A stretch of DNA of 64,000 nucleotides from Tistlia consotensis USBA 355 (GTDB taxonomy: Bacteria; Pseudomonadota; Alphaproteobacteria; Kiloniellales; DSM-21159). The position numbers and the translations under genes were made by a program. Below are positions 26,089 to 36,157 of this stretch, piece by piece. The stretch's first letter is position 1; the number at the start of each line of letters is the position of its first letter. The notes below the pieces were generated by a model that was not told the origin of the DNA, made no database searches, and was given only the letters and a program-made list of their open reading frames with translations. The stretch lies in contig NZ_FWZX01000015.1 in NCBI RefSeq assembly GCF_900177295.1, positions 62,001-126,000 on the forward strand. Reading direction: 5' to 3'.

Positions 26089-26207
26089 AACGGCGATGCT
26101 CCATACAAGACTGGACTCGTGTTTCGCCTGCGGCCTATCGTAACGGCAGTCCGGCAAAGCCGGGTGAGCGAGACGAGACAACAAGCTCGAACGGGAGGAG
26201 AAAAGCG

Positions 26208-27203
26208 ATGCGGATACCCAAGATCACGGCCGGCCTGCTGACCGCCGCCGCGGCGATCGGCCTCACCCTGTCGGCCGCGCAGGCGACGACCCTGCGCCTG
26301 TCGCACCAGTGGTCGACCTCGGACGTGCGCCACAAGGTGGCGCAGATCGTCGCCGACTATGTCGAGCAGGCGAACGTCGACCTGAAGATCCAGATCTACC
26401 CGACCCATTCGCTGTTCAAGGCCAAGGAGCAATGGCAGCCGGTCAGCCGCGGCCAGCTCGACATGACGGTCTTCCCGCTGGCCTACGCCGGCGGCGTCCA
26501 TCCGGAGTTCAACCTGACCCTGATGCCCGGCCTGGTGAAGAGCCACGACCATGCGGCGCGCCTCGACAACTCCGAGTTCATGAAGGAGATCAAGAAGATC
26601 GCCGAGGACGACGGGGTCATGGTGCTGGTCGATGGCTACCTGGCCGGCGGCTTCGCGGGCAAGGACAAGTGCATCACCTCGCCGGCGGACGTCCAGGGCC
26701 TGACGACCCGTGCCGCGGGCAAGGCCTTCGAGCAGATGCTGGCCGCGGCCGGCGCGTCGATCGCCTCGATGGCGTCCTCGGAGATCTACAACGCCATGCA
26801 GACCGGCGTGCTGCAGGCGGTCAACACCAGCTCCTCCAGCTTCGTGTCCTACCGGATCTACGAGCAGGCGAAGTGCTTCACCCCGGCCGGCGAGTACGCG
26901 CTCTGGTTCATGTACCAGCCGCTGCTGATGTCGAAGAAGTCCTTCGAGCGGCTCAACGCGGCGCAGCAGAAGGCCCTGCTCGAGGGCGCCAAGAAGGCCG
27001 AGGCCTTCTATCTCGAGGAGGCCAAGAAGGAGGACGCCGAGGCGACCGAGGTGTTCAAGAAGAACGGCGTCGAGATCGCCAACATGACCAAGGAGCAGTT
27101 CCTCGCCTGGCGCGAGCTCGCCAAGCAGAGCTCCTACAAGGAGTTCGTCAAGGCCGTGCCGGACGGGCAGAGGCTGCTCGACCTGGCGCTGGCGGTCGAC
27201 TGA
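26208..27203 (+). CDS. TRAP transporter substrate-binding protein, DctP family (likely malonate)
   Basis: Periplasmic binding protein of 331 residues with a signal peptide (residues 1-26, cut after AAQA). The mature start TTLRLSHQWS and late LMSKKSFERLNAAQQKALLEGAKK helix are typical of DctP proteins. ATG 26208 is set by a GGGAGGAG site at 26193-26200. It corresponds in position to MatP of the described rhizobial matPQMAB malonate locus; ligand identity is inferred from matA/matB neighbours. Confidence 0.9.
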   Translation: MRIPKITAGLLTAAAAIGLTLSAAQATTLRLSHQWSTSDVRHKVAQIVADYVEQANVDLKIQIYPTHSLFKAKEQWQPVSRGQLDMTVFPLAYAGGVHPEFNLTLMPGLVKSHDHAARLDNSEFMKEIKKIAEDDGVMVLVDGYLAGGFAGKDKCITSPADVQGLTTRAAGKAFEQMLAAAGASIASMASSEIYNAMQTGVLQAVNTSSSSFVSYRIYEQAKCFTPAGEYALWFMYQPLLMSKKSFERLNAAQQKALLEGAKKAEAFYLEEAKKEDAEATEVFKKNGVEIANMTKEQFLAWRELAKQSSYKEFVKAVPDGQRLLDLALAVD

Positions 27204-27264
27204 GCGGTTCGGACGGGGCAGGCGGCCGGTCCGTGGCGGGCCGGCCGCCGCCGTTCAAGCAGGG

Positions 27265-27822
27265 ATGCGCCTGATGATCGAGCGCTTCATCCGCTTCGCC
27301 GACCGGCTGTCGCTGGCCAGCGGCGTGCTCGCGGCCGCCATGATTGCGGTTTCCATCCTGGTCGTCTGCGAGATGATCGTCGTGCGCTACCTGCTCGACC
27401 GCTCGACGATCTGGCAGACCGAGTTCGTGACCTACATGATGCTGAGCGCGACGCTGGTCGGAATGCCCTATGTCCAGCGGCTGCGCGGCCACGTGAACGT
27501 CGACCTGCTGCCGCACTATCTGGGCGGCCGGGCGCGTGCGGTCCTGGCGACCGCCGTGCTGCTGCTGTCGCTGGGCGTCGCCGGCCTCTTCGCGGTCTAC
27601 GGCTACGGCTTCTGGCACGAGGCCTGGGCCGGGGACTGGAAGTCCGACACGGTCTGGGGCGTGCGGCTCTGGCTGCCCTACGCCGCCGTGCCGATCGGAT
27701 TCGCGCTCTACAGCCTGCAGCTGCTGGCCGACCTGCTCGGCCTGCTGGCCGGGCGCAGCCGGCCCTTCGACCTGCCCGACAAACCCCTCGGCGAGCCGTC
27801 CGGCGGCCCGGCCGGTCAGTGA
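27265..27822 (+). CDS. TRAP transporter small permease, DctQ family
   Basis: Four-helix small membrane subunit, 185 residues, with the conserved core WQTEFVTYMMLSATLVGMPYVQRLRGHVNVDLL split around residues 45-75. A second in-frame ATG three codons downstream (27274) is also possible. It follows the binding protein by 61 bases and precedes the large permease by 19, completing a three-component TRAP system. Confidence 0.9.
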   Translation: MRLMIERFIRFADRLSLASGVLAAAMIAVSILVVCEMIVVRYLLDRSTIWQTEFVTYMMLSATLVGMPYVQRLRGHVNVDLLPHYLGGRARAVLATAVLLLSLGVAGLFAVYGYGFWHEAWAGDWKSDTVWGVRLWLPYAAVPIGFALYSLQLLADLLGLLAGRSRPFDLPDKPLGEPSGGPAGQ

Positions 27823-27841
27823 GCGACCAGGAAAGCGGTTC

Positions 27842-29173
27842 ATGGAGCTCGATCCCCTCACGCTCGGTGCCCTGGTCGGCGTCACGACGATCGTCGTGCT
27901 GTTCTCCGGCATCTCCGTCGCGATCGGCCTGATCCTCGTTTCGATCGGCTTCCTCGCGCTGTTCGACTTCAACCACTGGCAGGCCATCGCCTGGCTGCCC
28001 GAGACGCTGTTCGCCGAGCTCAACGACTTCGCGCTGCTGTCGATCCCGATGTTCATCCTGATGGGCGCCGCGGTCGCCTCGACGCGCGCCGGCAGCGACC
28101 TCTACGAGGCGCTGGAGCGCTGGCTGACCCGCGTGCCGGGCGGCCTGGTGGTCTCCAACCTCGGCGCCTGCGCGATCTTCTCGGCGCTGTCCGGCTCGTC
28201 GCCGGCGACCTGTGCCGCGATCGGCAAGATGGGCATCCCGGAGATGCGCAAGCGCGGCTACCCGCCGGAGGTCGCGGCCGGCTCGATCGCCGCTGGCGGC
28301 ACGCTCGGCATCCTGATCCCGCCGAGCGTCACGATGATCGTCTACGGCATCGCCACCGAGACCTCGATCGGCCGGCTGTTCCTGGCCGGTGCGCTGCCCG
28401 GCCTGCTGCTGGTCGTGCTGTTCATGGCCTGGGCGATCTTCGACACCTGGCGGCGCGGCGCCGGCGAGGTGCTGACCCCGACGGTCTACAGCTGGGGCCA
28501 GAAGTTCGCCTCGCTGATCCGGGTCATCCCCTTCCTGCTGGTCATCCTGGGCGTGCTCTTCGCGCTCTACGGCGGCGTCGCGACGCCGTCCGAGACCGCC
28601 GCGGTCGGGGCCCTGCTGGTGCTGCTCTTCGCCGTGGCGATCTACCGGCTGTGGCGGGTGCGCGACCTCTGGGTGGTGCTGCGCGACTCGACCAAGGAGT
28701 CGGTGATGATCCTGCTGATCATCGGCGCCGCCGGCCTGTTCAGCCACATGCTGTCCAGCCTGTTCATCACCCAGACGGTGGCGGCCTGGATCGGCGAGCT
28801 GCAGGTCAACCGCTGGGTCCTGATGGGCGCGATCAACCTGTTCCTTCTGGTCGCCGGCTTCTTCCTGCCGCCGGTCGCGGTGATCCTGATGGCGGCGCCG
28901 GTGCTGCTGCCGATCGTGCTGGCCGCCGGCTTCGATCCCTACTGGTTCGCCGCCGTGCTGACGATCAACATGGAGATCGGCCTGATCACCCCGCCGGTCG
29001 GCCTGAACCTCTACGTCATCAACGGCATCGCGCCGGACATCCGCCTGCAGACCATCCTGCGCGGATCCCTGCCATTCGTCGCCTGCATGGTGCTGGCGAT
29101 CATCATCTTGTGCGTCTTCCCCGAGATCGCCACGTGGTTGCCAGAGGCGGTCATGGGGCCGGTCATCCAATAG
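27842..29173 (+). CDS. TRAP transporter large permease, DctM family
   Basis: Transport subunit of 443 residues with about twelve membrane segments and the repeated family motifs SIPMFILMGA, SGSSPAT, GILIPPS and ITPPVGLNL. ATG 27842 follows an AGGAAAG site. The sodium-coupled DctPQM-type importer formed with the two preceding genes is placed directly before malonyl-CoA decarboxylase, so malonate is the probable cargo. Confidence 0.92.
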   Translation: MELDPLTLGALVGVTTIVVLFSGISVAIGLILVSIGFLALFDFNHWQAIAWLPETLFAELNDFALLSIPMFILMGAAVASTRAGSDLYEALERWLTRVPGGLVVSNLGACAIFSALSGSSPATCAAIGKMGIPEMRKRGYPPEVAAGSIAAGGTLGILIPPSVTMIVYGIATETSIGRLFLAGALPGLLLVVLFMAWAIFDTWRRGAGEVLTPTVYSWGQKFASLIRVIPFLLVILGVLFALYGGVATPSETAAVGALLVLLFAVAIYRLWRVRDLWVVLRDSTKESVMILLIIGAAGLFSHMLSSLFITQTVAAWIGELQVNRWVLMGAINLFLLVAGFFLPPVAVILMAAPVLLPIVLAAGFDPYWFAAVLTINMEIGLITPPVGLNLYVINGIAPDIRLQTILRGSLPFVACMVLAIIILCVFPEIATWLPEAVMGPVIQ

Positions 29174-29220
29174 CCGTGAAGCAGGAGCAGAGCGTGCCCG
29201 AAGCCCAAGCAGGAGAGGTC

Positions 29221-30684
29221 ATGGCCGAAGCCGTCCAGCAGTCCTTCTTCGATCGTGCGCTGACCAATCTGTCGGGCGCGTGGCGCGACGTCGCCGTCTC
29301 GGCGGCGCGGTCGGTCGGACTGACCCTGGAGGAGCCCGGCGCCGACCCCGAGGCGCTGCGCACCATGATGCGCGACTGCCTGGAGGCGCGCGGCGGCGAG
29401 GTCTCGGCGCGCGCCCGGGCGGCCGAGCTGGGCCAGACCTACCTGCGGCTCGATCCGGCCGGCCGCAATCTCTTCCTGCGCCTGCTGGCCGAGGACTTCG
29501 CGGCCGACCGCAGGGCCATCGACCGCGCCGTCGCGGGCCTGGCCGAGGCCGGCGACGAGCCGGCGCGCCGCCGCGCCGAGCAGGGCCTGCGCCGCGCTCT
29601 GGTGCCGCCGCGGGTCAAGCTGCTGACCCAGTTCAACGGCCTGCCCGAGGGCGTCAAGTTCCTGGCCGACCTGCGCGCCGACCTGCTGGCGACGCTGGGC
29701 GACGACCCGGCCCTGAAGGCGCTCGACGACGACCTCTACGAGCTGCTGTCGAGCTGGTTCGACACCGGCTTCCTGGACCTCGAGCCGATCGACTGGAACT
29801 CCAGCGCGGCGCTGCTGGAGAAGCTGATCGCCTACGAGGCGGTGCACGAGATCCGCGACTTCGACGACCTGCGCAACCGGCTCGATTCGGACCGCCGCTG
29901 CTACGCCCTGTTCCATCCGCGCATGCCCAACGAGCCGCTGGCCTTCGTCGAGGTGGCGCTGGTCCGGGGGTTGGCCGGCAGCATCCAGGCGCTGCTCGAC
30001 GAGGAGGCGCCGCAGGACGACCCGGGCAGCGCCGACACGGCGATCTTCTACTCGATCTCGAACACCCAGAAGGGCCTGAAGGGCATCTCCTTCGGCGAGT
30101 ACCTGATCAAGATGGTCGTGGCGCAGCTCGAGGCCGCGATGCCGCACATCAAGAGCTTCGCGACGCTGTCGCCGGTGCCGGGCTTCCGGCGCTGGCTGGC
30201 CGGCCTGTCGACCGAGGCGCTGGACGGCCTGCTGAGCGTCGAGGAGCGCGGCGGCATCCGGGCGCTCGGCGGCAGCGATTCGACGCCCGAGTCGCTCTCG
30301 GCGCTGCTCGGCCGCGCCGACTGGATGCGCGACCCGGTGATTGCCAGGGCGCTCGAGGAACCGCTGTTGCGCATCATGGCGAAGTACTTCACCGTGAAGC
30401 GCGACGACGGCCAGCCGATCGACCCGGTCGCCCGCTTCCACCTGCGCAACGGCGCGCGGCTGGAGCGGATCAACTGGCTGGCCGACGTCTCGCCGAAGGG
30501 CCTCAAGCAGGCGGCGGGCATGATGGTGAACTACCGCTACGTACCGGACGAGCTGGAGCGCAACCACGAGGCCTACATCTCGAAGGGCTCGGTGGCGATG
30601 AGCGCCGAGCTGCGCTCGCTGGTGCGCAAGTCGCGCGACGGCGGCTCGACGCTGCGCCGCCTCGGTCTCGGGACCGGCCGGTGA
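29221..30684 (+). CDS. matA: Malonyl-CoA decarboxylase
   Basis: Decarboxylates malonyl-CoA to acetyl-CoA. The 487-residue protein has the N-terminal helical domain (residues 1-180) and the C-terminal GNAT-like catalytic domain beginning at about LAFVEVALVRG; the IFYSISNTQKGLKGISFGEYLIK stretch, the SPVPGF motif with the catalytic Ser region, and the AARFHLRNGA-like end are all recognisable. ATG 29221 has AGGAGAGG just upstream, but an in-frame GTG at 29194 with its own AGGAG site cannot be excluded. With matB it turns malonate into acetyl-CoA. Confidence 0.92.
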   Translation: MAEAVQQSFFDRALTNLSGAWRDVAVSAARSVGLTLEEPGADPEALRTMMRDCLEARGGEVSARARAAELGQTYLRLDPAGRNLFLRLLAEDFAADRRAIDRAVAGLAEAGDEPARRRAEQGLRRALVPPRVKLLTQFNGLPEGVKFLADLRADLLATLGDDPALKALDDDLYELLSSWFDTGFLDLEPIDWNSSAALLEKLIAYEAVHEIRDFDDLRNRLDSDRRCYALFHPRMPNEPLAFVEVALVRGLAGSIQALLDEEAPQDDPGSADTAIFYSISNTQKGLKGISFGEYLIKMVVAQLEAAMPHIKSFATLSPVPGFRRWLAGLSTEALDGLLSVEERGGIRALGGSDSTPESLSALLGRADWMRDPVIARALEEPLLRIMAKYFTVKRDDGQPIDPVARFHLRNGARLERINWLADVSPKGLKQAAGMMVNYRYVPDELERNHEAYISKGSVAMSAELRSLVRKSRDGGSTLRRLGLGTGR

Positions 30685-30711
30685 GACGCCGGCCCGGCCA
30701 AGCCTGACCCC

Positions 30712-31890
30712 GTGGCGGCGCCGCGCCAGTTCGCCGACGCCCGGGCCGTCGCGGCGGCGCTGCGCCCGAGCTATCCGGTCTACTGCCTCAGGCCGCACGT
30801 CCTGGCGCGCCAGGCCAAGCGCTTCCTGACCCAGTTCCCCGGCGCGGTGCTCTACGCCGTCAAGTGCAACCCGCACCCGCTGGTCGTCGACGCGCTCTAC
30901 AAGGCCGGCATCCGCCATTTCGACACCGCCTCGCTGCCCGAGATCGCGCAGATCGCCGAGACCTATCCCGACGCGCTCAGCTACTTCATGCATCCGGTCA
31001 AGAGCCGGGCGGTGATCAAGAACGCCTACCGGGTCTACGGCGTGCGCCATTTCGTCGTCGACCACGAGGCCGAGCTGGAGAAGGTGCTGGAGGAGACCGG
31101 CGGCCGCGACGTCACGATCATGGTGCGGATCAACACGCCGCCCTCCGAGGGCACGCTCTATCACCTCTCCAAGAAGTTCGGCGCCGCGCCGGCGCAGGCG
31201 GTCGCGCTGCTGCGGCGCGCGGTCGCGGCCGGCTGCCCGACCGGCATCGCCTTCCACGTCGGCTCGCAGTGCCTGAAGCCCGAGGCCTACCGCGTCGCCC
31301 TCGACCTCTGCGGCCGGATCCTCTCCGAGGCCGGCGTCGAGCCGGTCGCGATCGACGTCGGCGGCGGCTTTCCGGCCCGCTACGTCGAGATGGACTCGCC
31401 GCCGCTCGCCGACTTCTTCCAGGCGATCCGCGACGGCCTCAAGGCCAACCGCGTCGGCCCGACCGTCGAGGTGCTGTGCGAGCCGGGGCGGGCGCTGGTC
31501 GCCGCCGGCTGCTCGCTGCTGGTCCAGGTCCAGCTGCGCAAGGACCGCCAGCTCTATATCAACGACGGCATCTACGGCTCGCTGTCGGAGACGGTCGACG
31601 CCGGCATCCGCCTGCCGGCGCGGCTGATCCGCCTGGGCGATCCGGCGCCGGCCGAGGCGACCCAGGATTTCGTGCTGAACGGACCGACCTGCGATTCCCT
31701 GGACGTCGTGCCCGGCACCTTCGAGCTGCCGGCCGACGTCCGCGAGGGCGACTGGATCGAGATCGACCAGGTCGGCGCCTACTCGAACGCGCTCGCCACC
31801 CACTTCAACGGCTTCTTCCCGGAGACCTTCGTGACCGTCCAGGATCCTTCGCCCGCCTTCGCCGAGACGACCAGGGAGAGCGCGGCGTGA
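30712..31890 (+). CDS. Type III PLP-dependent decarboxylase (ornithine/lysine/DAP decarboxylase-like)
   Basis: Alanine-racemase-fold decarboxylase of 392 residues. The Schiff-base lysine is in LYAVKCNPHP (about residue 50), the glycine loop is DVGGGFPARY, the phosphate-binding EPGRALVA and the late substrate Cys region GPTCDSLD are present. These features fit eukaryotic-type ornithine decarboxylase relatives rather than LysA. The start is GTG 30712. The next hydrolase gene overlaps its stop by four bases. Confidence 0.87.
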   Translation: MAAPRQFADARAVAAALRPSYPVYCLRPHVLARQAKRFLTQFPGAVLYAVKCNPHPLVVDALYKAGIRHFDTASLPEIAQIAETYPDALSYFMHPVKSRAVIKNAYRVYGVRHFVVDHEAELEKVLEETGGRDVTIMVRINTPPSEGTLYHLSKKFGAAPAQAVALLRRAVAAGCPTGIAFHVGSQCLKPEAYRVALDLCGRILSEAGVEPVAIDVGGGFPARYVEMDSPPLADFFQAIRDGLKANRVGPTVEVLCEPGRALVAAGCSLLVQVQLRKDRQLYINDGIYGSLSETVDAGIRLPARLIRLGDPAPAEATQDFVLNGPTCDSLDVVPGTFELPADVREGDWIEIDQVGAYSNALATHFNGFFPETFVTVQDPSPAFAETTRESAA

Positions 31891-32759
31891 CCGCGCCCGC
31901 GCTGACGCCGGTGCTGCGCCGCCTGTCGTGCCTCGCCAAGGACGGCTTCCACGACATGGCCTACTGGGAGTGGGGCGCGCCGGACGCGCCGCGCACGGCG
32001 CTCTGCGTCCACGGCCTGTCGCGCAACGGACGCGACTTCGACGACCTGGCGGCGGCCCTGGTCGAGGCCGGCTGGCGGGTCGTCTGCCCGGACGTCGTGG
32101 GCCGCGGCGAGAGCGGCCGGCTGCGCGATCCGCTCGACTACAACCCGCTGCAGTACCGCAGCGACCTCGTCGCCCTGGTCGCCCGGCTCGGCGTCGAGCA
32201 GCTCGACTGGATCGGCACCTCGATGGGCGGCCTGATCGCCATGGTGACGGCCTGCCTGCCGGGCCATCCGATCCGGCGGCTGGTGCTCAACGACATCGGG
32301 CCCTTCGTGCCGAAGGCCGCGCTCGAGCGCATCGCGGCCTCGGTCGGCCAGGACCCGACCTGGCCCGACCTCGAGGCCGCGGAGACCTTCCTGCGCCAGG
32401 CCTACGCGCCTTTCGGCATCCGCGGCGACGCGCAGTGGCGGCACTTCACGGAGATCTCGGTCCGCGCCAGGCCGGAGGGCGGCTGGGGCCGCAACTACGA
32501 CCCCAGGATCGCCGCTGCCTTCGAGGCAGGGGCCCTGAAGGACATCGACCTCTGGGCGCAGTGGGACCTGCTGGACCTGCCGGTGCTGGTGCTGCGCGGC
32601 GCCGAATCGGACGTGCTGCTGCCCGAGACGGCCGCCGAGATGGCGCGCCGCGGCCCGCGCGCGGAGGTCCTGGAGCTGCCGGGCTGCGGCCACGCGCCGC
32701 CGCTGCTGGAGCCCTCGCAGACCGCCCCGGTCGTCGAGTGGCTCAGAGGCGGTGCATGA
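31887..32759 (+). CDS. Alpha/beta hydrolase
   Basis: Alpha/beta hydrolase of 290 residues: oxyanion HGLSRNGRDFD, nucleophile elbow GTSMGG, acid near LRGAESDVLL and catalytic His in GCGHAPPL. GTG 31887 overlaps the decarboxylase stop (GTGA), showing coupling with it. Its 3' end overlaps the convergent DUF302 gene by 17 bases. The substrate is unknown; it is closest in style to ester or C-C bond hydrolases. Confidence 0.87.
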   Translation: MTAPALTPVLRRLSCLAKDGFHDMAYWEWGAPDAPRTALCVHGLSRNGRDFDDLAAALVEAGWRVVCPDVVGRGESGRLRDPLDYNPLQYRSDLVALVARLGVEQLDWIGTSMGGLIAMVTACLPGHPIRRLVLNDIGPFVPKAALERIAASVGQDPTWPDLEAAETFLRQAYAPFGIRGDAQWRHFTEISVRARPEGGWGRNYDPRIAAAFEAGALKDIDLWAQWDLLDLPVLVLRGAESDVLLPETAAEMARRGPRAEVLELPGCGHAPPLLEPSQTAPVVEWLRGGA

Positions 32760-33132
32760 CCTTCTCCAGCTTGCCGCGCACCGTCTCGGCGAGCGCCTCC
32801 AGCGCCGGGTTCTTGACGGCCTGCATCGAGGCGGCCGGGTCGACCGCCGCGACCTCGACGTGGCCGCCCAGCATCTCCTGAACGACCACGTTGCACGGCA
32901 GCATCGTGCCGATCTTGTCCTCGGCCTCGAGCGCCTGGTGCGCGAGCGGCGGGTTGCAGGCGCCGAGAATGCGGTACTTGCGGAATTCGAGGCCGAGCTT
33001 GTCCTTCAGCGTCCGCTGGACGTCGATGTCGGTGAGCACGCCGAAGCCCTCCTCCTTGAGGGCCCCGGTGACGCGCTCGACGACCTCGTCGAAGCTCGCG
33101 TCGTCCAGCGTCTTGGCCAGGTAGTAGCTCAT
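32743..33132 (-). CDS. DUF302 family protein
   Basis: Cytosolic DUF302 protein of 129 residues with the family core RKYRILGACNPPLAHQALEAEDKIG split around residues 52-76 and the LPCNVVVQE strand, each with one Cys. DUF302 proteins are often encoded with sulfide/persulfide-responsive genes. ATG 33132 matches the conserved start MSYYLAKT. A palindrome with ATTC-N8-GAAT symmetry sits just upstream. Confidence 0.88.
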   Translation of the reverse strand: MSYYLAKTLDDASFDEVVERVTGALKEEGFGVLTDIDVQRTLKDKLGLEFRKYRILGACNPPLAHQALEAEDKIGTMLPCNVVVQEMLGGHVEVAAVDPAASMQAVKNPALEALAETVRGKLEKVMHRL

Positions 33133-33150
33133 GCTCCGGTCTCCCGATAA

Positions 33151-33170
33151 ATATTCGATTATCCGAATAT
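33151..33170. promoter_or_regulatory. SqrR/BigR-like operator palindrome upstream of DUF302 gene
   Basis: ATATTCG-(6)-CGAATAT forms an inverted repeat whose core is ATTC-N8-GAAT, the pattern described for the persulfide-responsive ArsR-family repressor SqrR. It lies 18 bases upstream of the DUF302 start, in an AT-rich island between divergent genes. Confidence 0.6.
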
Positions 33171-33241
33171 GATGGGCGTGGCCCTCCGGCTGCAAGGGGC
33201 CGTGGACTGGTACTTCGGCGCCGCCGGCCTATTTGCAAGGG

Positions 33242-34241
33242 ATGACCGGAGCCGACGACGCAGCCGCCTTCGTGCCGCGCGCGCCCTGGTGGGGCGGCGA
33301 CCTGCAGACCCTGCGCAACCTGCTGGCCGGTATCCGGCCGGACCTCTCGCCCTGGCCGGCCGAGCGGATCTTCGTGCGTCTGCCCGACGGCGACCGCCTG
33401 CCGGTCCTGCTGCACCAGGGCGAGGGCGCGGGGCGGCCGACGGTGGTCGTGATCCACGGCCTGACCGGCTGCGAGGACTCGACCTACGTCAAGGCTACGG
33501 CGCGCTGGTTCCTGGTGCGCGGCTGGCCGGTGCTGCGGGTCAACCTGCGCGGCGCCGGGCCGGCCGGGCCGCTGTGCCGGCTCGGCGCCTACCACGCCGG
33601 GCGCAGCGAGGACCTGAGGGCGCTCTTCGCCGTGCTGCGCTGGCAGCGGCCCGAGCTGGTCGCCCGGGGCGTGCTGCCGGTCGGCTTCTCCCTGGGCGGC
33701 AACATGCTGCTGAAGTTCCTGGCCGAGAACGACTTTCCGGTCGCCGTCCTGGCCGCCGCCGCGGTCTCGGCGCCACTCGACCTGGCCGCTGCCCAGGCCT
33801 GTCTGATGCTGCCGCGCAACGCGGCCTACCAGCGCTACATCCTGCACCACATGCGCCGCGAGCTGCAGGCCTCGGCCCAGGAGGCCCCGGCCGCCGTGCG
33901 CCGTCGGGCGCTGGCGGCCGGCACGGTGCGGGCCTTCGACGAGCTCTGGACCGCGCCGCGCAGCGGCTTCGCCGACGCCGAGGCCTACTACCGGGCCTGC
34001 AGTGCCGGACCGCTGCTGCCGGAGATCCGGGTGCCGACCCTGGCGATCCACGCCGCGGACGACCCCTGGATCCCGATCGAGGCCTACCGCGCCGTCGACT
34101 GGGCCGGCAACCCGGCCCTGACGCCGCTGCTGCCGGCCTCGGGCGGCCACGTCGGCTTCCACGCCGCCGACCGCCCGGAGCCCTGGCACGACCGGATGAT
34201 CGAGGCCTTCTTCCTGGAGCGCGCCGGCCTCGAGGGGCGGC

Positions 34242-34261
<20 letters not shown>
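33242..34261 (+). CDS. YheT-like alpha/beta hydrolase
   Basis: Hydrolase of the YheT/ABHD1-3 group, 339 residues: VVVIHGLTGCEDSTY with the oxyanion region, the NLRGAGP strand, nucleophile elbow VGFSLGGNM, acid in HAADDPWIP and catalytic His in SGGHVGF. ATG 33242 gives MTGADD; a TTG at 33233 is an alternative, and the ribosome-binding site is poor in both cases. The 3' end overlaps the convergent peroxiredoxin gene by 20 bases. The function is generic (esterase/lipase-like). Confidence 0.87.
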
Positions 34262-34877
<616 letters not shown>

Positions 34878-34966
34878 GGCTTGGTTCCTCCGCCTGCTGG
34901 TTGTCGCTCCGTCGGCTCGTCCGGCCGCTTCCGGCGGCGCAGGATACCACCGGTTCCGGGCGGCGG

Positions 34967-35968
<1,002 letters not shown>

Positions 35969-36157
35969 CTCGGGCTCGTGCTGCTGGTGACGGGGTGATG
36001 GGCCGCGATCCTAGAGCGCGGCCGGGAAGGGGACAAGTTGGCGAAGCTTCAAGACGACGCGGGGCTGCCATGGCCTTGCGGCTTTGATCCATGTAATGGC
36101 TCGGCTAGGCTCGATGGTCTAGGCATCGCGCCGTGGCGATGACAGGGCCTGCTGGTC

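Noticed and set aside
36001-36023. GGCCGCG/CGCGGCC hairpin between hemB and the kinase gene
   Set aside because: It lies upstream of both divergent genes without a T-tract or known consensus, and such stems arise often by chance at this GC content.
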